A stretch of 64,000 nucleotides of DNA, from positions 103,428 to 167,427 of the forward strand of contig NZ_JAPDMX010000025.1 in NCBI RefSeq assembly GCF_025971955.1, given 5' to 3'. A program made the translations under genes and the position numbers. The notes beneath the pieces were generated by a model. The model made no database searches and was not told the DNA's origin. It saw only the letters and a list, made by a program, of their open reading frames with translations. Source of the stretch: Shewanella subflava. Lineage in GTDB: Bacteria; Pseudomonadota; Gammaproteobacteria; Enterobacterales; Shewanellaceae. This document shows, piece after piece, positions 9,593 through 19,135 of the stretch. Each line of letters begins with the position of its first letter. Position 1 is the first letter of the stretch.

Positions 9593-9988
9593 ATGGAAAC
9601 ATTTTACAGTTTATATCCAGCGGTAAAACATACTCATTTAATGTTTATTGCTTTGAGCGTCGCATTTTTTATTTTGCGCTTTGTACTGCATATTCGCCAA
9701 TCACCGCTGATGGACAGAAAATTTCTTAAAGTGGCACCACATGTAATTGATACTTTCTTATTAGTGTCAGGCTTTACCCTTTGCTTTATGATCAAGCAGT
9801 ATCCTTTTGTGGATCCATGGATGACCGAAAAAATCATCTGTGTTGTGGCATACATTGTATTAGGGATCATGGCACTTAAATCTAACCGAAATAAACTGTT
9901 CAAGTTTTTTGCCTTTATTGGTGCAATCGGTTGGTTAGTGTTAGCGGCCAAGCTGGCTCATTTTAAACAAGTCGTATTAATGGGTTAA
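9593..9988 (+). CDS. sirB2: SirB2 family membrane protein
   Basis: A 131-residue inner membrane protein with four hydrophobic segments (about residues 15-32, 49-68, 82-98, 105-125), matching the SirB family (invasion gene expression up-regulator SirB) of unknown biochemical role. Its position, prmC-sirB2-sirB1, is the order found in E. coli and Salmonella. It is followed 10 bases later by sirB1, so the two are probably one transcript. Confidence 0.88.
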   Translation: METFYSLYPAVKHTHLMFIALSVAFFILRFVLHIRQSPLMDRKFLKVAPHVIDTFLLVSGFTLCFMIKQYPFVDPWMTEKIICVVAYIVLGIMALKSNRNKLFKFFAFIGAIGWLVLAAKLAHFKQVVLMG

Positions 9989-9998
9989 TTGATTTTTA

Positions 9999-10787
9999 AT
10001 GGCAAAACTTCAACTTGATGATGCAGTTTCTATACCTGAAACTGCATTTGAGCTTTCTGAACATTTAGGTTTTTCTCGCGCTCAACCTGCCTTATGGGCA
10101 TGGTATGAAATGGCTGGCTCCGTATTGAGCCATTATGTTGTTGATCAAAACACGCGCTTACAAAGACTATTTAATTGGTTTTATAATGATTTAGGTTTTC
10201 AAGCACGGGAAGATTACTTTAGCGTGGAAGCCGCTGATCTGTGTTTTTGTGTGTTGAAAAGGCAGGGTAACAGTACAACGCTTGCAACTTTATTGGTGCT
10301 TTTGGCAAAGCAGCTAGATTTACCTTTAGATGCGGTGTTACTGCCTGGGCAAACGGTATTACGTAGTTTGTTAAATGATAAAATTCGCTATTTTGATCCA
10401 TTAACGGGCAAAGAGTTAACTCGACATCAGTTACACTCTTTAGTGCGTGGTGAGCTTGGTAATGCTGCTAAATTAAAACCAAGTCATATTAAACCCGCCA
10501 CACTTAAGCGCTTAATTAGTCGCATGCTCCATGAATTAAAAGCGGGTTGTATTGTGAGTCAAAAGTTTGAGCAAGCGATGGAGTGCTGTAATTTATTGTT
10601 GCAATGGCATCCTGACGACGTGCATCTTAATCGTGAGCGTGCTTTTATTGCTCAGCAATTAGGGTGCATAAAAGTGGCGATGTCTGATTTGCAGCACTTC
10701 ATTGATAATAGCCCCCATGATCCTGTCATTGAGTTGGTTAAAATGCAGTTGAAGGAACTTAGCCAGCACTCCCAAATTTATCATTAA
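9999..10787 (+). CDS. sirB1: SirB1 family protein (transglutaminase-like/TPR)
   Basis: A 262-residue protein of the SirB1 family: an N-terminal transglutaminase-like fold segment with the family pattern LNRVFYRELGF replaced by LFNWFYNDLGFQ, and a C-terminal helical part (about 170-255) resembling tetratricopeptide repeats (CIVSQKFEQAMECCNLLLQ is one helix pair). The usual catalytic cysteine of transglutaminases is not obvious. Function is unknown; a link to the upstream sirB2 is suggested only by conserved order. It ends in a terminator that starts at its own stop codon. Confidence 0.86.
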   Translation: MAKLQLDDAVSIPETAFELSEHLGFSRAQPALWAWYEMAGSVLSHYVVDQNTRLQRLFNWFYNDLGFQAREDYFSVEAADLCFCVLKRQGNSTTLATLLVLLAKQLDLPLDAVLLPGQTVLRSLLNDKIRYFDPLTGKELTRHQLHSLVRGELGNAAKLKPSHIKPATLKRLISRMLHELKAGCIVSQKFEQAMECCNLLLQWHPDDVHLNRERAFIAQQLGCIKVAMSDLQHFIDNSPHDPVIELVKMQLKELSQHSQIYH

Positions 10788-10816
10788 CAAATCAGGCTCT
10801 TTTGAGCCTGATTTGT
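10787..10816 (+). terminator. Terminator of sirB2-sirB1
   Basis: ACAAATCAGGCTC (10787-10799) and GAGCCTGATTTGT (10804-10816) pair perfectly around TTTT. Confidence 0.8.
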
Positions 10817-10941
10817 TATGATACGCCCGTTCAATATACAAATGAGTAAATCCTCTGTATTTGAATAAAATAAACAATAAAAATAACAAATAATTTAAGC
10901 GAAAATCGCTTTTACACTGCATTTGCAAGGGAGAAAATTGC

Positions 10942-12189
10942 ATGACAACGTCTGCACTGGTCACGAATGACGCTACCGCATTGGGTTTACTCGCAGCCAT
11001 TTTAGGTTTTGTATTTTACACCAGCTCTTCACCACATCCTTTTTGGCAAAAATTCTATAAGTTTATACCTGCACTGTTATTGTGCTACTTCTTGCCCTCG
11101 CTATTGAACACGTTTGGGGTTGTTGATGGTCATGCATCGCAATTGTATTTTGTGGCTTCACGGTATCTTCTGCCTGCATGTTTAGTTTTGTTGATTCTCA
11201 GTGTTGATTTAAAGGCTATTTTGGGCTTAGGGCCAAAAGCGGTAATCATGTTTTTCACTGGCACAGTCGGTATTGTTATTGGTGGGCCAATAGCTTTATT
11301 ACTGGTTTCATTTATCGACCCATCGCTGATTGGCAACAATGGTCCAGATGCGGTTTGGCGAGGGATGACAACACTTGCGGGTAGCTGGATTGGAGGCGGG
11401 GCTAACCAAGCCGCCATGAAAGAGATTTATGATGTTGGAGGGGAAATATTTTCTGTCATGGTCACCGTTGATGTGATTGTCGCCAATATTTGGATGGCAG
11501 TGTTATTATTTATGGCATCTAAAGCCAAAGAGATTGATGCTAAAACGGGGGCTGATACCCGAGCCATTGAAGTACTTAAAGCTAAAGTTGAAAAGTATCA
11601 TGCAGAAAATGCTCGCATTCCTAGTCAGCGTGATTTAATGATGATTGTTGCTGTTGGTTTTAGTATTACCGGTTTCGCCCATTTGGCTGCTGACTTTTTA
11701 GGGCCATTTTTTGAAACCCATTATCCTTGGACAGCCGATTACAGTTTGACGTCAAAGTTTTTTTGGTTAGTCGTGATTGTGACGACGATTGGTTTAGCGA
11801 TGTCGTTCACTCCCGTTAGACACTTAGAAGCCGCTGGAGCATCTAAAGTGGCGACCGCATTTTTATATGTCCTAGTCGCGACGATTGGTTTACATATGGA
11901 TGTAACCAAAATAATGGATACCCCCATTTACTTTTTAGTGGGTATTGTGTGGATGCTGGTTCACGCAGGATTTATGCTATTAGTGGCGAAATTAATTAAA
12001 GCGCCGTTATTTTATATGGCGGTAGGCAGTCAAGCTAACGTGGGTGGGGCAGCTTCTGCACCCGTCGTGGCTGCAGCGTTCCATCCAGCTCTTGCTCCGG
12101 TTGGCGTGTTGCTGGCTGTATTAGGTTATGCATTAGGTACTTACATGGCTTGGCTATGTGGTCAGTTTTTACAAATTATTGGCGCGTAA
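10942..12189 (+). CDS. DUF819 family membrane transporter (YjcL-like)
   Basis: A 415-residue inner membrane protein with roughly ten to eleven hydrophobic spans and the DUF819 features GSWIGGGANQAAMKE (near residue 145) and SQANVGGAASAPVVAAAFHP near the C-terminus. These glycine-rich re-entrant-like loops occur twice, as in secondary transporters with inverted-repeat folds. Substrate unknown. The start has AGGGAG ten bases upstream. The gene interrupts the sirB1-kdsA adjacency seen in E. coli, between a terminator (10787) and kdsA 17 bases downstream, so it may drive or share transcription with kdsA. Confidence 0.85.
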   Translation: MTTSALVTNDATALGLLAAILGFVFYTSSSPHPFWQKFYKFIPALLLCYFLPSLLNTFGVVDGHASQLYFVASRYLLPACLVLLILSVDLKAILGLGPKAVIMFFTGTVGIVIGGPIALLLVSFIDPSLIGNNGPDAVWRGMTTLAGSWIGGGANQAAMKEIYDVGGEIFSVMVTVDVIVANIWMAVLLFMASKAKEIDAKTGADTRAIEVLKAKVEKYHAENARIPSQRDLMMIVAVGFSITGFAHLAADFLGPFFETHYPWTADYSLTSKFFWLVVIVTTIGLAMSFTPVRHLEAAGASKVATAFLYVLVATIGLHMDVTKIMDTPIYFLVGIVWMLVHAGFMLLVAKLIKAPLFYMAVGSQANVGGAASAPVVAAAFHPALAPVGVLLAVLGYALGTYMAWLCGQFLQIIGA

Positions 12190-12197
12190 ATCGCTAA

Positions 12198-13058
<861 letters not shown>

Positions 13059-13063
13059 TTTTT

Positions 13064-13090
13064 AAAGCCCTGAACCTTCAGGGCTTTTTT
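13064..13090 (+). terminator. Terminator of kdsA
   Basis: AAAGCCCTGAA (13064-13074) pairs perfectly with TTCAGGGCTTT (13077-13087), followed by TTT. Confidence 0.92.
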
Positions 13091-13119
13091 ATAGATAAAT
13101 GGTAAAGGGTTAATAGATA

Positions 13120-13992
13120 ATGTGGATAGCGTTTACGGTACTTGCTGCTTTTATGCAGGCTTGGCGCAATGCGTTTCAAAGCCAATTAAGCCAAGAGGTG
13201 AATATTGCTGGCGTCACGTTAGCGCGCTTTATTTGGGCGGGTCCTATCGCACTTGTTTACCTATTGAGTTTGTACCAGTGGCAGCCCGCAGAGATCCCCC
13301 ATTTTAGTATTGCTTTTACTCAATTTGTTGTTGGCGCATCTTTGATGCAAATTTTGGCTACAGGCTTAATGGTTAAGCTGTTTAAAATGCAAAATTTTGC
13401 AGTCGGTGCTGGGCTGGCAAAAAGTGAGGCATTGGTTGCAGCCATTTTGGGGATGTTATTCTTTGGTACTCAACTCAGTGCGCTAGGTTGGCTGGGAGTG
13501 GTTATCGGTGGCATTGCCATTATGCTATTAAGTGCTAAGCAAGGCTTTAAACAGTTATCTATAAAAACGGTATTACTAGGTTTAGCCTGTGGTAGCGCTT
13601 TTGCGTTGACGTCGCTGTGGGTGCGAGAAGCTAGCTTACAACTGGATGCACCTTTCCCCCATGGTGCAGCTTGGGTGCTGCTGGCAGTGATAGGTTTGCA
13701 AACGATTTTATTGGTCAGTTATTTAATGGTTTATGATAAATCGACCTTATCAGATTTATTCAAAAGACCTAAATTAACATTACTGATCAGCATCACCAGC
13801 TGTATTGGTTCAATAGGTTGGTTTACAGCAATGTCCTTACAGGCTGTACCCTATGTCAAAACGCTTGGGCAAATAGAGGTGTTTTTCATGATGCTGATTG
13901 CCAGTTTTTGGCTGAAGCAAAAAGTGAAAGTAAACGATATGCTTGGGTTATTATTAATTGCCGTTGCGGCAATTTTGGTTATGTGGAATTAG
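13120..13992 (+). CDS. EamA/DMT family transporter
   Basis: A 290-residue protein with about ten predicted membrane helices in two halves of five, as in the drug/metabolite transporter (EamA) family. The second half ends with VNDMLGLLLIAVAAILVMW, the usual final helix. The substrate cannot be told from sequence. It converges with panE, the two stop codons being one base apart, so it is not in an operon with its right neighbour. Confidence 0.85.
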   Translation: MWIAFTVLAAFMQAWRNAFQSQLSQEVNIAGVTLARFIWAGPIALVYLLSLYQWQPAEIPHFSIAFTQFVVGASLMQILATGLMVKLFKMQNFAVGAGLAKSEALVAAILGMLFFGTQLSALGWLGVVIGGIAIMLLSAKQGFKQLSIKTVLLGLACGSAFALTSLWVREASLQLDAPFPHGAAWVLLAVIGLQTILLVSYLMVYDKSTLSDLFKRPKLTLLISITSCIGSIGWFTAMSLQAVPYVKTLGQIEVFFMMLIASFWLKQKVKVNDMLGLLLIAVAAILVMWN

Positions 13993-13993
13993 C

Positions 13994-14935
13994 TTAATGA
14001 CTGATTTGCGCCTCAAGGCTTTTGATACGCTCAAGATTGATATTATTGGCCTTCACGGCAATCTGATGGTGCCTACCTCGAGCAACAATGTAACCGCTAA
14101 TATAGTCAATTTCAGTTTGGCGCTGATGATAAATGTCCTGGTACATTGATGACAGGTTATTACTGGTCAAAGCTATCACTTTATAGACAAGCTCATGGCA
14201 TGCCAACATCTCTAGTTCAACGTTATCAGCTGCAGCGACGTTAATACACTCTGCAATAATCTGTTTAATTTCCGCTTTATATTCATCGTTTGCTAACTGA
14301 CCATTTCTGCATTGGTAAAATGCTGTCAGCGGGTTAATGGCGCAATTGATGACGAGTTTTTGCCATAAAGCACTAAGAATCTGATCATGCCAACTGGCAT
14401 TAGGGATCGCCTTTAATAGTATATTTTTAAGCGGTTGTTTAAGTGTTATCCCTGAATAATGACCTATGATTGTTTGCCCTATACCCGTATGAGCAATGTG
14501 CCATTTTGCCGAGCGAAGCGCTCCTTGGGAAGTTGTCGCAAGGCTTAAGCCCATTTGTGGATAAGCTAATAGTTTTTGCGCTAAATGAATATGTGGTCCC
14601 ATACCATTATGCAGCAGAATGATATGGCAGTTTGGCGCCAAATTTGGCAGTAATTCATTGATAAGAGCTTCAACTTGGTAGGCTTTAACGCACACTATGA
14701 TCACATCAAGCTTAGCGATTTCAGGGCTGTGTACACCTAGCACATCGACCACTTCGTGTTGTTGCTGTTGATTGATATCCGTAAAGCGCAAAGTTTGCGG
14801 CACAGACTCAGGTTCACGGCTAATTAGCTGAACCAAAAGGCGTTGAGAAAGCCTAGGCTTACTTGTTGATATTTGTTGAAATATTAATTGCCCAATAGCG
14901 CCAGCACCAATAATGCCAATTCTATAGATTGTCAT
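13994..14935 (-). CDS. panE: 2-dehydropantoate 2-reductase
   Basis: NADPH-dependent ketopantoate reductase of pantothenate and coenzyme A synthesis. The dinucleotide loop GIIGAGAIG is at the N-terminus, LHNGMG marks the substrate loop, and LWQKLVINCAINPLTA carries the catalytic lysine and following asparagine; SSMYQDIYHQRQTEIDYI is the typical C-terminal motif. I use the ATG at 14935; a GTG three codons upstream (14944) is possible. It follows the VanZ-like gene with only a few bases between, so they are probably co-transcribed. The divergence from E. coli PanE is moderate, but all key segments are kept. Confidence 0.9.
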   Translation of the reverse strand: MTIYRIGIIGAGAIGQLIFQQISTSKPRLSQRLLVQLISREPESVPQTLRFTDINQQQQHEVVDVLGVHSPEIAKLDVIIVCVKAYQVEALINELLPNLAPNCHIILLHNGMGPHIHLAQKLLAYPQMGLSLATTSQGALRSAKWHIAHTGIGQTIIGHYSGITLKQPLKNILLKAIPNASWHDQILSALWQKLVINCAINPLTAFYQCRNGQLANDEYKAEIKQIIAECINVAAADNVELEMLACHELVYKVIALTSNNLSSMYQDIYHQRQTEIDYISGYIVARGRHHQIAVKANNINLERIKSLEAQISH

Positions 14936-14947
14936 TATTGACACCGA

Positions 14948-15316
14948 TTATTCAGCTTGACTAGGCTTAGCTTTGAGCTTTTTATATTGCACAAAGCTGA
15001 AGTTAAGTAAGTAAAACAACACGATGCCAGCTAAATCAGCGATAACGTCACCAATAGATGCACTGCGGTAAGGTAATCTTGATTGAACAAGTTCAATTAA
15101 AATCGCATAGCCAGCTAATACCCCAAACAAATAATACCATTTGGGTTTAAATGCATAATGCGCAAGGAACGCTAAGCCGAAGAAGCTACCTAAGTGGCCA
15201 ACTTTATCCATATGCTGGAAGGTTTGCGGATAGTTAGGTTTTGAGAATACCAAGTAGCTGGTTACCACAACCGCTACCAATAGCGCTAACTTAAAAAAAT
15301 TCCGATAATTGATCAC
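14948..15316 (-). CDS. VanZ-like membrane protein
   Basis: A 122-residue protein with four hydrophobic helices and VanZ-family landmarks: DKVGHLGSFFGLAFLAHY (about residues 37-54), ELVQSRLPYRSASIGDVIADLAG (about 78-100). VanZ itself gives low teicoplanin resistance in enterococci, but most homologues, including this lone Gram-negative one, have no known role and should not be taken as resistance genes. It is upstream of and nearly touching panE. Confidence 0.82.
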   Translation of the reverse strand: MINYRNFFKLALLVAVVVTSYLVFSKPNYPQTFQHMDKVGHLGSFFGLAFLAHYAFKPKWYYLFGVLAGYAILIELVQSRLPYRSASIGDVIADLAGIVLFYLLNFSFVQYKKLKAKPSQAE

Positions 15317-15469
15317 AAGTGTTACATCTGCCTTGGGGCTTAGTAAAAATTTGCCCCATCATAAGAAAACTCGTGCTTAAAGTCATCTATATTCCGTGTC
15401 TATCTCGCCTAAAAGCCCCTTATTGCGTTAAAATGAATTAAATTCTCTTAGTTTTAGTAAAGGTTTCTT

Positions 15470-15955
15470 ATGCCATCAATGGATATCGTGTCTGAAGTTA
15501 AAAAAGAAGAAGTACGCAACGCAGTCGATAATACTAAACGTGAATTAGACACCCGCTTTGATTTTCGTGGTAAAAATGCCAATGTTGAGCTTAAAGATTT
15601 AGTGGTGACATTATCTGCTGAAGATGACTTTCAGTGTAATCAACTCGTTGATATGTTACGCATGCAATTAAGTAAACGTGATGTTGATCCTGCCTCAATG
15701 GAGGTGGATGAAAAAGCGGTTCACAGTGGTAAAACTTTTTCGTTAAAAGTGAAGTTTAAAGAAGGCATTGAAGCATTAACGGCTAAAAAATTGGTTAAGC
15801 TGATTAAAGATAGCAAACTGAAAGTACAGGCGGCTATTCAGGGGGACAGTATTCGAGTCACAGGTAAGAAGCGTGACGACCTGCAAGCGGTTATGCGCAT
15901 TGCCCGTGAATCTGAATTAGACCAACCTTTTCAGTTTAAAAATTTTAAAGACTAA
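15470..15955 (+). CDS. yajQ: YajQ family nucleotide-binding protein
   Basis: 161 residues beginning [20 protein letters not shown] and ending [10 protein letters not shown], closely similar to E. coli YajQ along its length, with IVHSGKT-like [10 protein letters not shown] and [20 protein letters not shown]. The family folds as two ferredoxin-like domains; homologues bind nucleic acid or, in Xanthomonas and Pseudomonas, cyclic di-GMP. It stands alone, convergent with ampG. Confidence 0.94.
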   Translation: MPSMDIVSEVKKEEVRNAVDNTKRELDTRFDFRGKNANVELKDLVVTLSAEDDFQCNQLVDMLRMQLSKRDVDPASMEVDEKAVHSGKTFSLKVKFKEGIEALTAKKLVKLIKDSKLKVQAAIQGDSIRVTGKKRDDLQAVMRIARESELDQPFQFKNFKD

Positions 15956-15972
15956 CAGGCACCATATTAAAC

Positions 15973-16001
15973 AAAAAACGACATCCTATGTGTCGGTTTT
16001 T
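15973..16001. terminator. Bidirectional terminator between yajQ and ampG
   Basis: CGACA-tcctatg-TGTCG with A-rich left and T-rich right flanks (AAAAAA and TTTTT), giving a U tract in either direction. The stem is short, so strength is uncertain. Confidence 0.6.
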
Positions 16002-16045
16002 CATTTACTGTCTAGGGCGTTTAAGCCTAGCCGTTTCAATCATCG

Positions 16046-17455
16046 CTATCCCTGTTCGCTGTCTTGTTCACTGTTAATTTTAGCTTGAATGCGTTTGTTT
16101 TCTTTGATGGTTGCTTTATTCAGTAAACTAATTAATAACAATACCGGAAAGCCGATTAAACTGGCGGCGATAAAGAAGTTTACGTAACCAAACGCATTCA
16201 CGTACTCCCCTGAAAAACCAGCGATAAATTTAGGGAATAAAATCATAATCGATGACAACAAGGCATATTGCGTTGCGCTATAACCGCTACTGGTTAATTT
16301 TGATAAGTAAGCAATAAAGGCTGCGGTTGCAATGCCAGCACTAAAGTTGTCGACCGAAATCGCGAAAGTTAAAAATGACACGTCGTAGCCAATATGGGCT
16401 TGCCAGGCAAATAATAAATTGGTCAAGGCGACTAACAATGCGCCTAAAAATAGAATTCGCATCGTGCCGTATTTCATTACTAAAATTCCCCCAGCACCGG
16501 CACCAAGCAAGGTCATGATTAATCCGTACACTTTGCTTAAAAAAGCGATTTCTTCTTTGCTAAAACCCATATCCACATAAAAGACATTGGCCATCACGCC
16601 CATGACAATGTCGGAAATACGATAGCAAGAGATCAGCAATAATATCAGAATAGCCGTTTTGCCATAACGTTTAAAAAAGTCACTGAATGGCAATACACTG
16701 GCGCAATATATCCATGCGAAAGCTTTAGCAACTTTATCTGGATAACGCTCAGCGAAGCGCATTTGTAATTGGCGCTCTTCTTCATCGGCCTCTTTGGTAT
16801 CAACAAGCGGTTCTTTAGCAAACAATGCCGTAATAAGGCCTACGCTCATTAACAGCGCCATAATGAAATACGCCGTTTGCCAAGACGCAAGATTATATTC
16901 TAGATTATCTGGCGATACCCAAGCTGCAATGGTCAGCGCGCCTGCTGTGGCGACGATCATGGCGCTGCGATAACCGACTTGGTATGCCGCGGCTAGCGCT
17001 GCTTGCATTTTCTCAGGGGCTGAATCAATCCTAAATGCATCAATGACAATATCTTGGGTTGCAGAAGCAAACGCCAATAGTAAGGCGCAAAGCGCAAGAC
17101 GTTCGAGATCTTCTAGCGGATCACTTGTCGACATCCCGATGATAGAACCAATTAAGCACAGCTGGGCGAAGATCATCCAACCGCGACGTCTACCAAAAAA
17201 AGCTGTGAATATGGGTAAAGACATGCGGTCAACTAACGGTGACCAAGCCCATTTAAAGGCGTATGTTAGCGCTATCCAGCTAAAGTAACCTATGGCAGCA
17301 CGATCAACTCCCGCTTCTCGTAACCAAAAGCTTAGGGTTGAAAAAACGAGCATTAACGGCAAGCCCGCTGAAAACCCAAGCAATAATAAAATAAGTACCC
17401 GTTTATGGTAATAAACGGCAACGAGATCACGACAACGACTTAATATATCCGACAT
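16046..17455 (-). CDS. ampG: Muropeptide permease AmpG (MFS)
   Basis: Imports GlcNAc-anhydroMurNAc peptides from the periplasm for peptidoglycan recycling; this controls beta-lactamase induction in bacteria with AmpR. The 469-residue chain has about 12-14 hydrophobic helices, and its N-terminus (LLLGFSAGLPLMLVFSTL, then WLREAGVDRAAIGYFSW) and RIDSAPEKMQAALAAAYQVGYR segment are AmpG hallmarks. A gene for a YajG-like lipoprotein lies nearby (19136), echoing the yajG-ampG pair of E. coli, though two genes intervene here. The start has a plausible AAGGAG-like site (CTAAGGAGGC lies downstream on the plus strand, so this is weak). Confidence 0.9.
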   Translation of the reverse strand: MSDILSRCRDLVAVYYHKRVLILLLLGFSAGLPLMLVFSTLSFWLREAGVDRAAIGYFSWIALTYAFKWAWSPLVDRMSLPIFTAFFGRRRGWMIFAQLCLIGSIIGMSTSDPLEDLERLALCALLLAFASATQDIVIDAFRIDSAPEKMQAALAAAYQVGYRSAMIVATAGALTIAAWVSPDNLEYNLASWQTAYFIMALLMSVGLITALFAKEPLVDTKEADEEERQLQMRFAERYPDKVAKAFAWIYCASVLPFSDFFKRYGKTAILILLLISCYRISDIVMGVMANVFYVDMGFSKEEIAFLSKVYGLIMTLLGAGAGGILVMKYGTMRILFLGALLVALTNLLFAWQAHIGYDVSFLTFAISVDNFSAGIATAAFIAYLSKLTSSGYSATQYALLSSIMILFPKFIAGFSGEYVNAFGYVNFFIAASLIGFPVLLLISLLNKATIKENKRIQAKINSEQDSEQG

Positions 17456-17529
17456 GAATTCAAGACTAAGGAGGCAATGTGGCTAGCTTACGGGGTGTGA
17501 TTGAATGGTTCAAGCCATTGGTTATCAAT

Positions 17530-17665
17530 TTAACCTCAGCTTAGGATAAAAATGCAGATTAAACTATTTTTCTCATCCTTATCCGCGTTGAATTGACTTG
17601 CAATAGCCCCCGGAAGGGGGGCAAAGTGAGGCGTAACCAAAGCCGAGATCCACTATTGAGGTTTA
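17530..17665. repeat. Possible decayed copy of the inverted-end repeat
   Basis: Begins TTAACCTCAGCTTAGGAT, nearly the left end of the copies at 767 and 32260, and has an opposing end ATTGAGGTTTA (17655-17665). The interior shares only GCGTTG...TTGCAATAG with the other copies and contains a GC hairpin GCCCCC-ggaag-GGGGGC (17606-17622). The rest of 17456-17827 shows no gene. Confidence 0.45.
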
Positions 17666-17827
17666 GCTCCGCCTGTTATCAGGGCAAATTTAAAAGATAA
17701 CGGTAACCGTTTGAATCTAAGGTTTAAATCTTGTTAATTCAACTTTTAACCCGATTAGAGGTTCATTTTGCTTAAGTCAATGGCGTTGAGTGGCGAGTGA
17801 GTATCAACCGTTGTTGTATTTTGTGTG

Positions 17828-18169
17828 TCACAGGGCGAGGGGGCGAACACCGACGCAACTTTGTGGCAAGGTTCCACCTATGTTGATGTAATCGCAGCAT
17901 TCATCCACTTGGCTGCGCAGTAATTGATTGCCGCGCAGTGCCCAATCAGGCCACTTATCGAAGCAATGTAATAGATACCAAAATACGGTTTCGGTGTCAG
18001 TTTGTGGACACTCCATCGTTGGGGTCATTTCTGTTAAATGTTGCCACTCTTCAAGCACATCCCACATATAAAGTTGTATTTCTTGGTATTCTAGTTGGTT
18101 GTCCAAAAAAGCTTTGCCGTAAAAAGCCAGTTGGGGGGCTTTAGTTTCAATAAAATCATTAGCTGTCAT
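17828..18169 (-). CDS. Uncharacterised 113-residue protein
   Basis: I do not recognise a family. It is a soluble, acidic, tryptophan- and cysteine-rich protein with no signal peptide or membrane segment; the central part (QLYMWDVLEEWQHLTE, TETVFWYLLHCFDKWPDW) reads as amphipathic helices. The last ten codons (SCVGVRPLAL) are cysteine- and proline-containing and unusual. Codon use is like that of neighbouring genes, and an upstream AAGGACGTTTAT-ATG offers a ribosome site, so it is probably real. It lies alone between two long non-coding stretches. Confidence 0.7.
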   Translation of the reverse strand: MTANDFIETKAPQLAFYGKAFLDNQLEYQEIQLYMWDVLEEWQHLTEMTPTMECPQTDTETVFWYLLHCFDKWPDWALRGNQLLRSQVDECCDYINIGGTLPQSCVGVRPLAL

Positions 18170-18390
18170 ATAAACGTCCTTGAAATGAATGCGTGAAGAA
18201 AAAACAGAACAGTGTGTAAGCTACTTTTTAGAGTATAGACGTAAAAGCGTAAGGCGATAGTAAAGAGTTGAAAAATTAATGTTTGTTAAAATTAATAAAT
18301 TAACAAATTGATTGAATGACTTACGAATAAATAGTGGGTTAACACTGTCCATACAACAAAAATAAGATTCAAAAAACCAAGGGTTTTGCC

Positions 18391-18423
18391 GATAGCGCAT
18401 TTTAAAGGATAAAATGCGCTATC
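18391..18423. repeat. 14-bp perfect hairpin
   Basis: GATAGCGCATTTTA (18391-18404) pairs perfectly with TAAAATGCGCTATC (18410-18423) across AAGGA; a third AGCGCATTT half follows at about 18435. It lies past the end of the cyclophilin gene and may stop transcription, but neither side has a good T tract. The rest of 18170-18479 holds nothing else that I can identify. Confidence 0.6.
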
Positions 18424-18479
18424 GTTTTACCTACAGCGCATTTATTTGGGGGGCGATCTCTTGCTATTGAGGTGATGAT

Positions 18480-19079
18480 TTATCGAGCTAACAATGTCGC
18501 TTTGTTTAAAATAACCTGATTAACGGGCACATCAGGCCAATTTAACGTTTTATTGTGCTCCGTTGGCACTAAAGATATGGCCTCTAAAACATCCATACCT
18601 TCTACAACTTCACCAAATACCGCATATCCCCAGCGACGTTTTGAGGGATCCAGCTTTTTGTTATCACCCACATTGAAATAAAATTGACGAGTAGCTGAAT
18701 GTGGGTCGTTATCTCGTGCCATCGCAATTGTGCCTATGCCATTTGATAAACCATTTCCAGATTCATTCACTACAGCATCGCTGGAAGGCAACTCTTCTAA
18801 CCCCGGCGTTAATCCACCACCTTGTACAACAAATTCAGCAATGACGCGGTGAAAAAGGGTGTTGTTATATTCACCTTTGACCACATAAGTTAGAAAGTTA
18901 TCTACCGTTTTTGGGGCTCTGGTACGGTCTAGCTCTACAACAATTTTACCCATAGAGGTGTCCAATGCCACTTTGGGATAAAGCGTATCAGGTTGAATAT
19001 CTACGGCGGCGTGAGCATGACTGATGCTGATTAGCACCAGTGCAAAAGCTGCGATAATGGCATTAAATCTAGCAAACAT
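18480..19079 (-). CDS. Periplasmic cyclophilin-type peptidyl-prolyl isomerase
   Basis: A 199-residue protein with a cleavable signal peptide (hydrophobic core about residues 8-22, cleavage near AHA-AVD) followed by a cyclophilin domain: FHRVIAEFVVQGGG, the AMARDNDPHSATRQFYFNV segment, and WGYAVFGEVVEGMDVLEAI. It resembles E. coli PpiA. It should catalyse proline cis-trans isomerisation in periplasmic folding. Active-site R (FHR), Q (FVVQGGG) and F are retained; the usual tryptophan in the inhibitor pocket is not apparent, as in other bacterial PpiA types. It lies 56 bases downstream of the YajG-like gene on the same strand. Confidence 0.9.
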   Translation of the reverse strand: MFARFNAIIAAFALVLISISHAHAAVDIQPDTLYPKVALDTSMGKIVVELDRTRAPKTVDNFLTYVVKGEYNNTLFHRVIAEFVVQGGGLTPGLEELPSSDAVVNESGNGLSNGIGTIAMARDNDPHSATRQFYFNVGDNKKLDPSKRRWGYAVFGEVVEGMDVLEAISLVPTEHNKTLNWPDVPVNQVILNKATLLAR

Positions 19080-19135
19080 GGATGTCCCTTTTGTTAGTTA
19101 TTTATGTCAGCGTTTAGCGATTAAATGTAAAACGA

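Noticed and set aside
14948..15316. VanZ-like gene as teicoplanin resistance
   Set aside because: Only the membrane family is shared; no van cluster is present and the host is Gram-negative.
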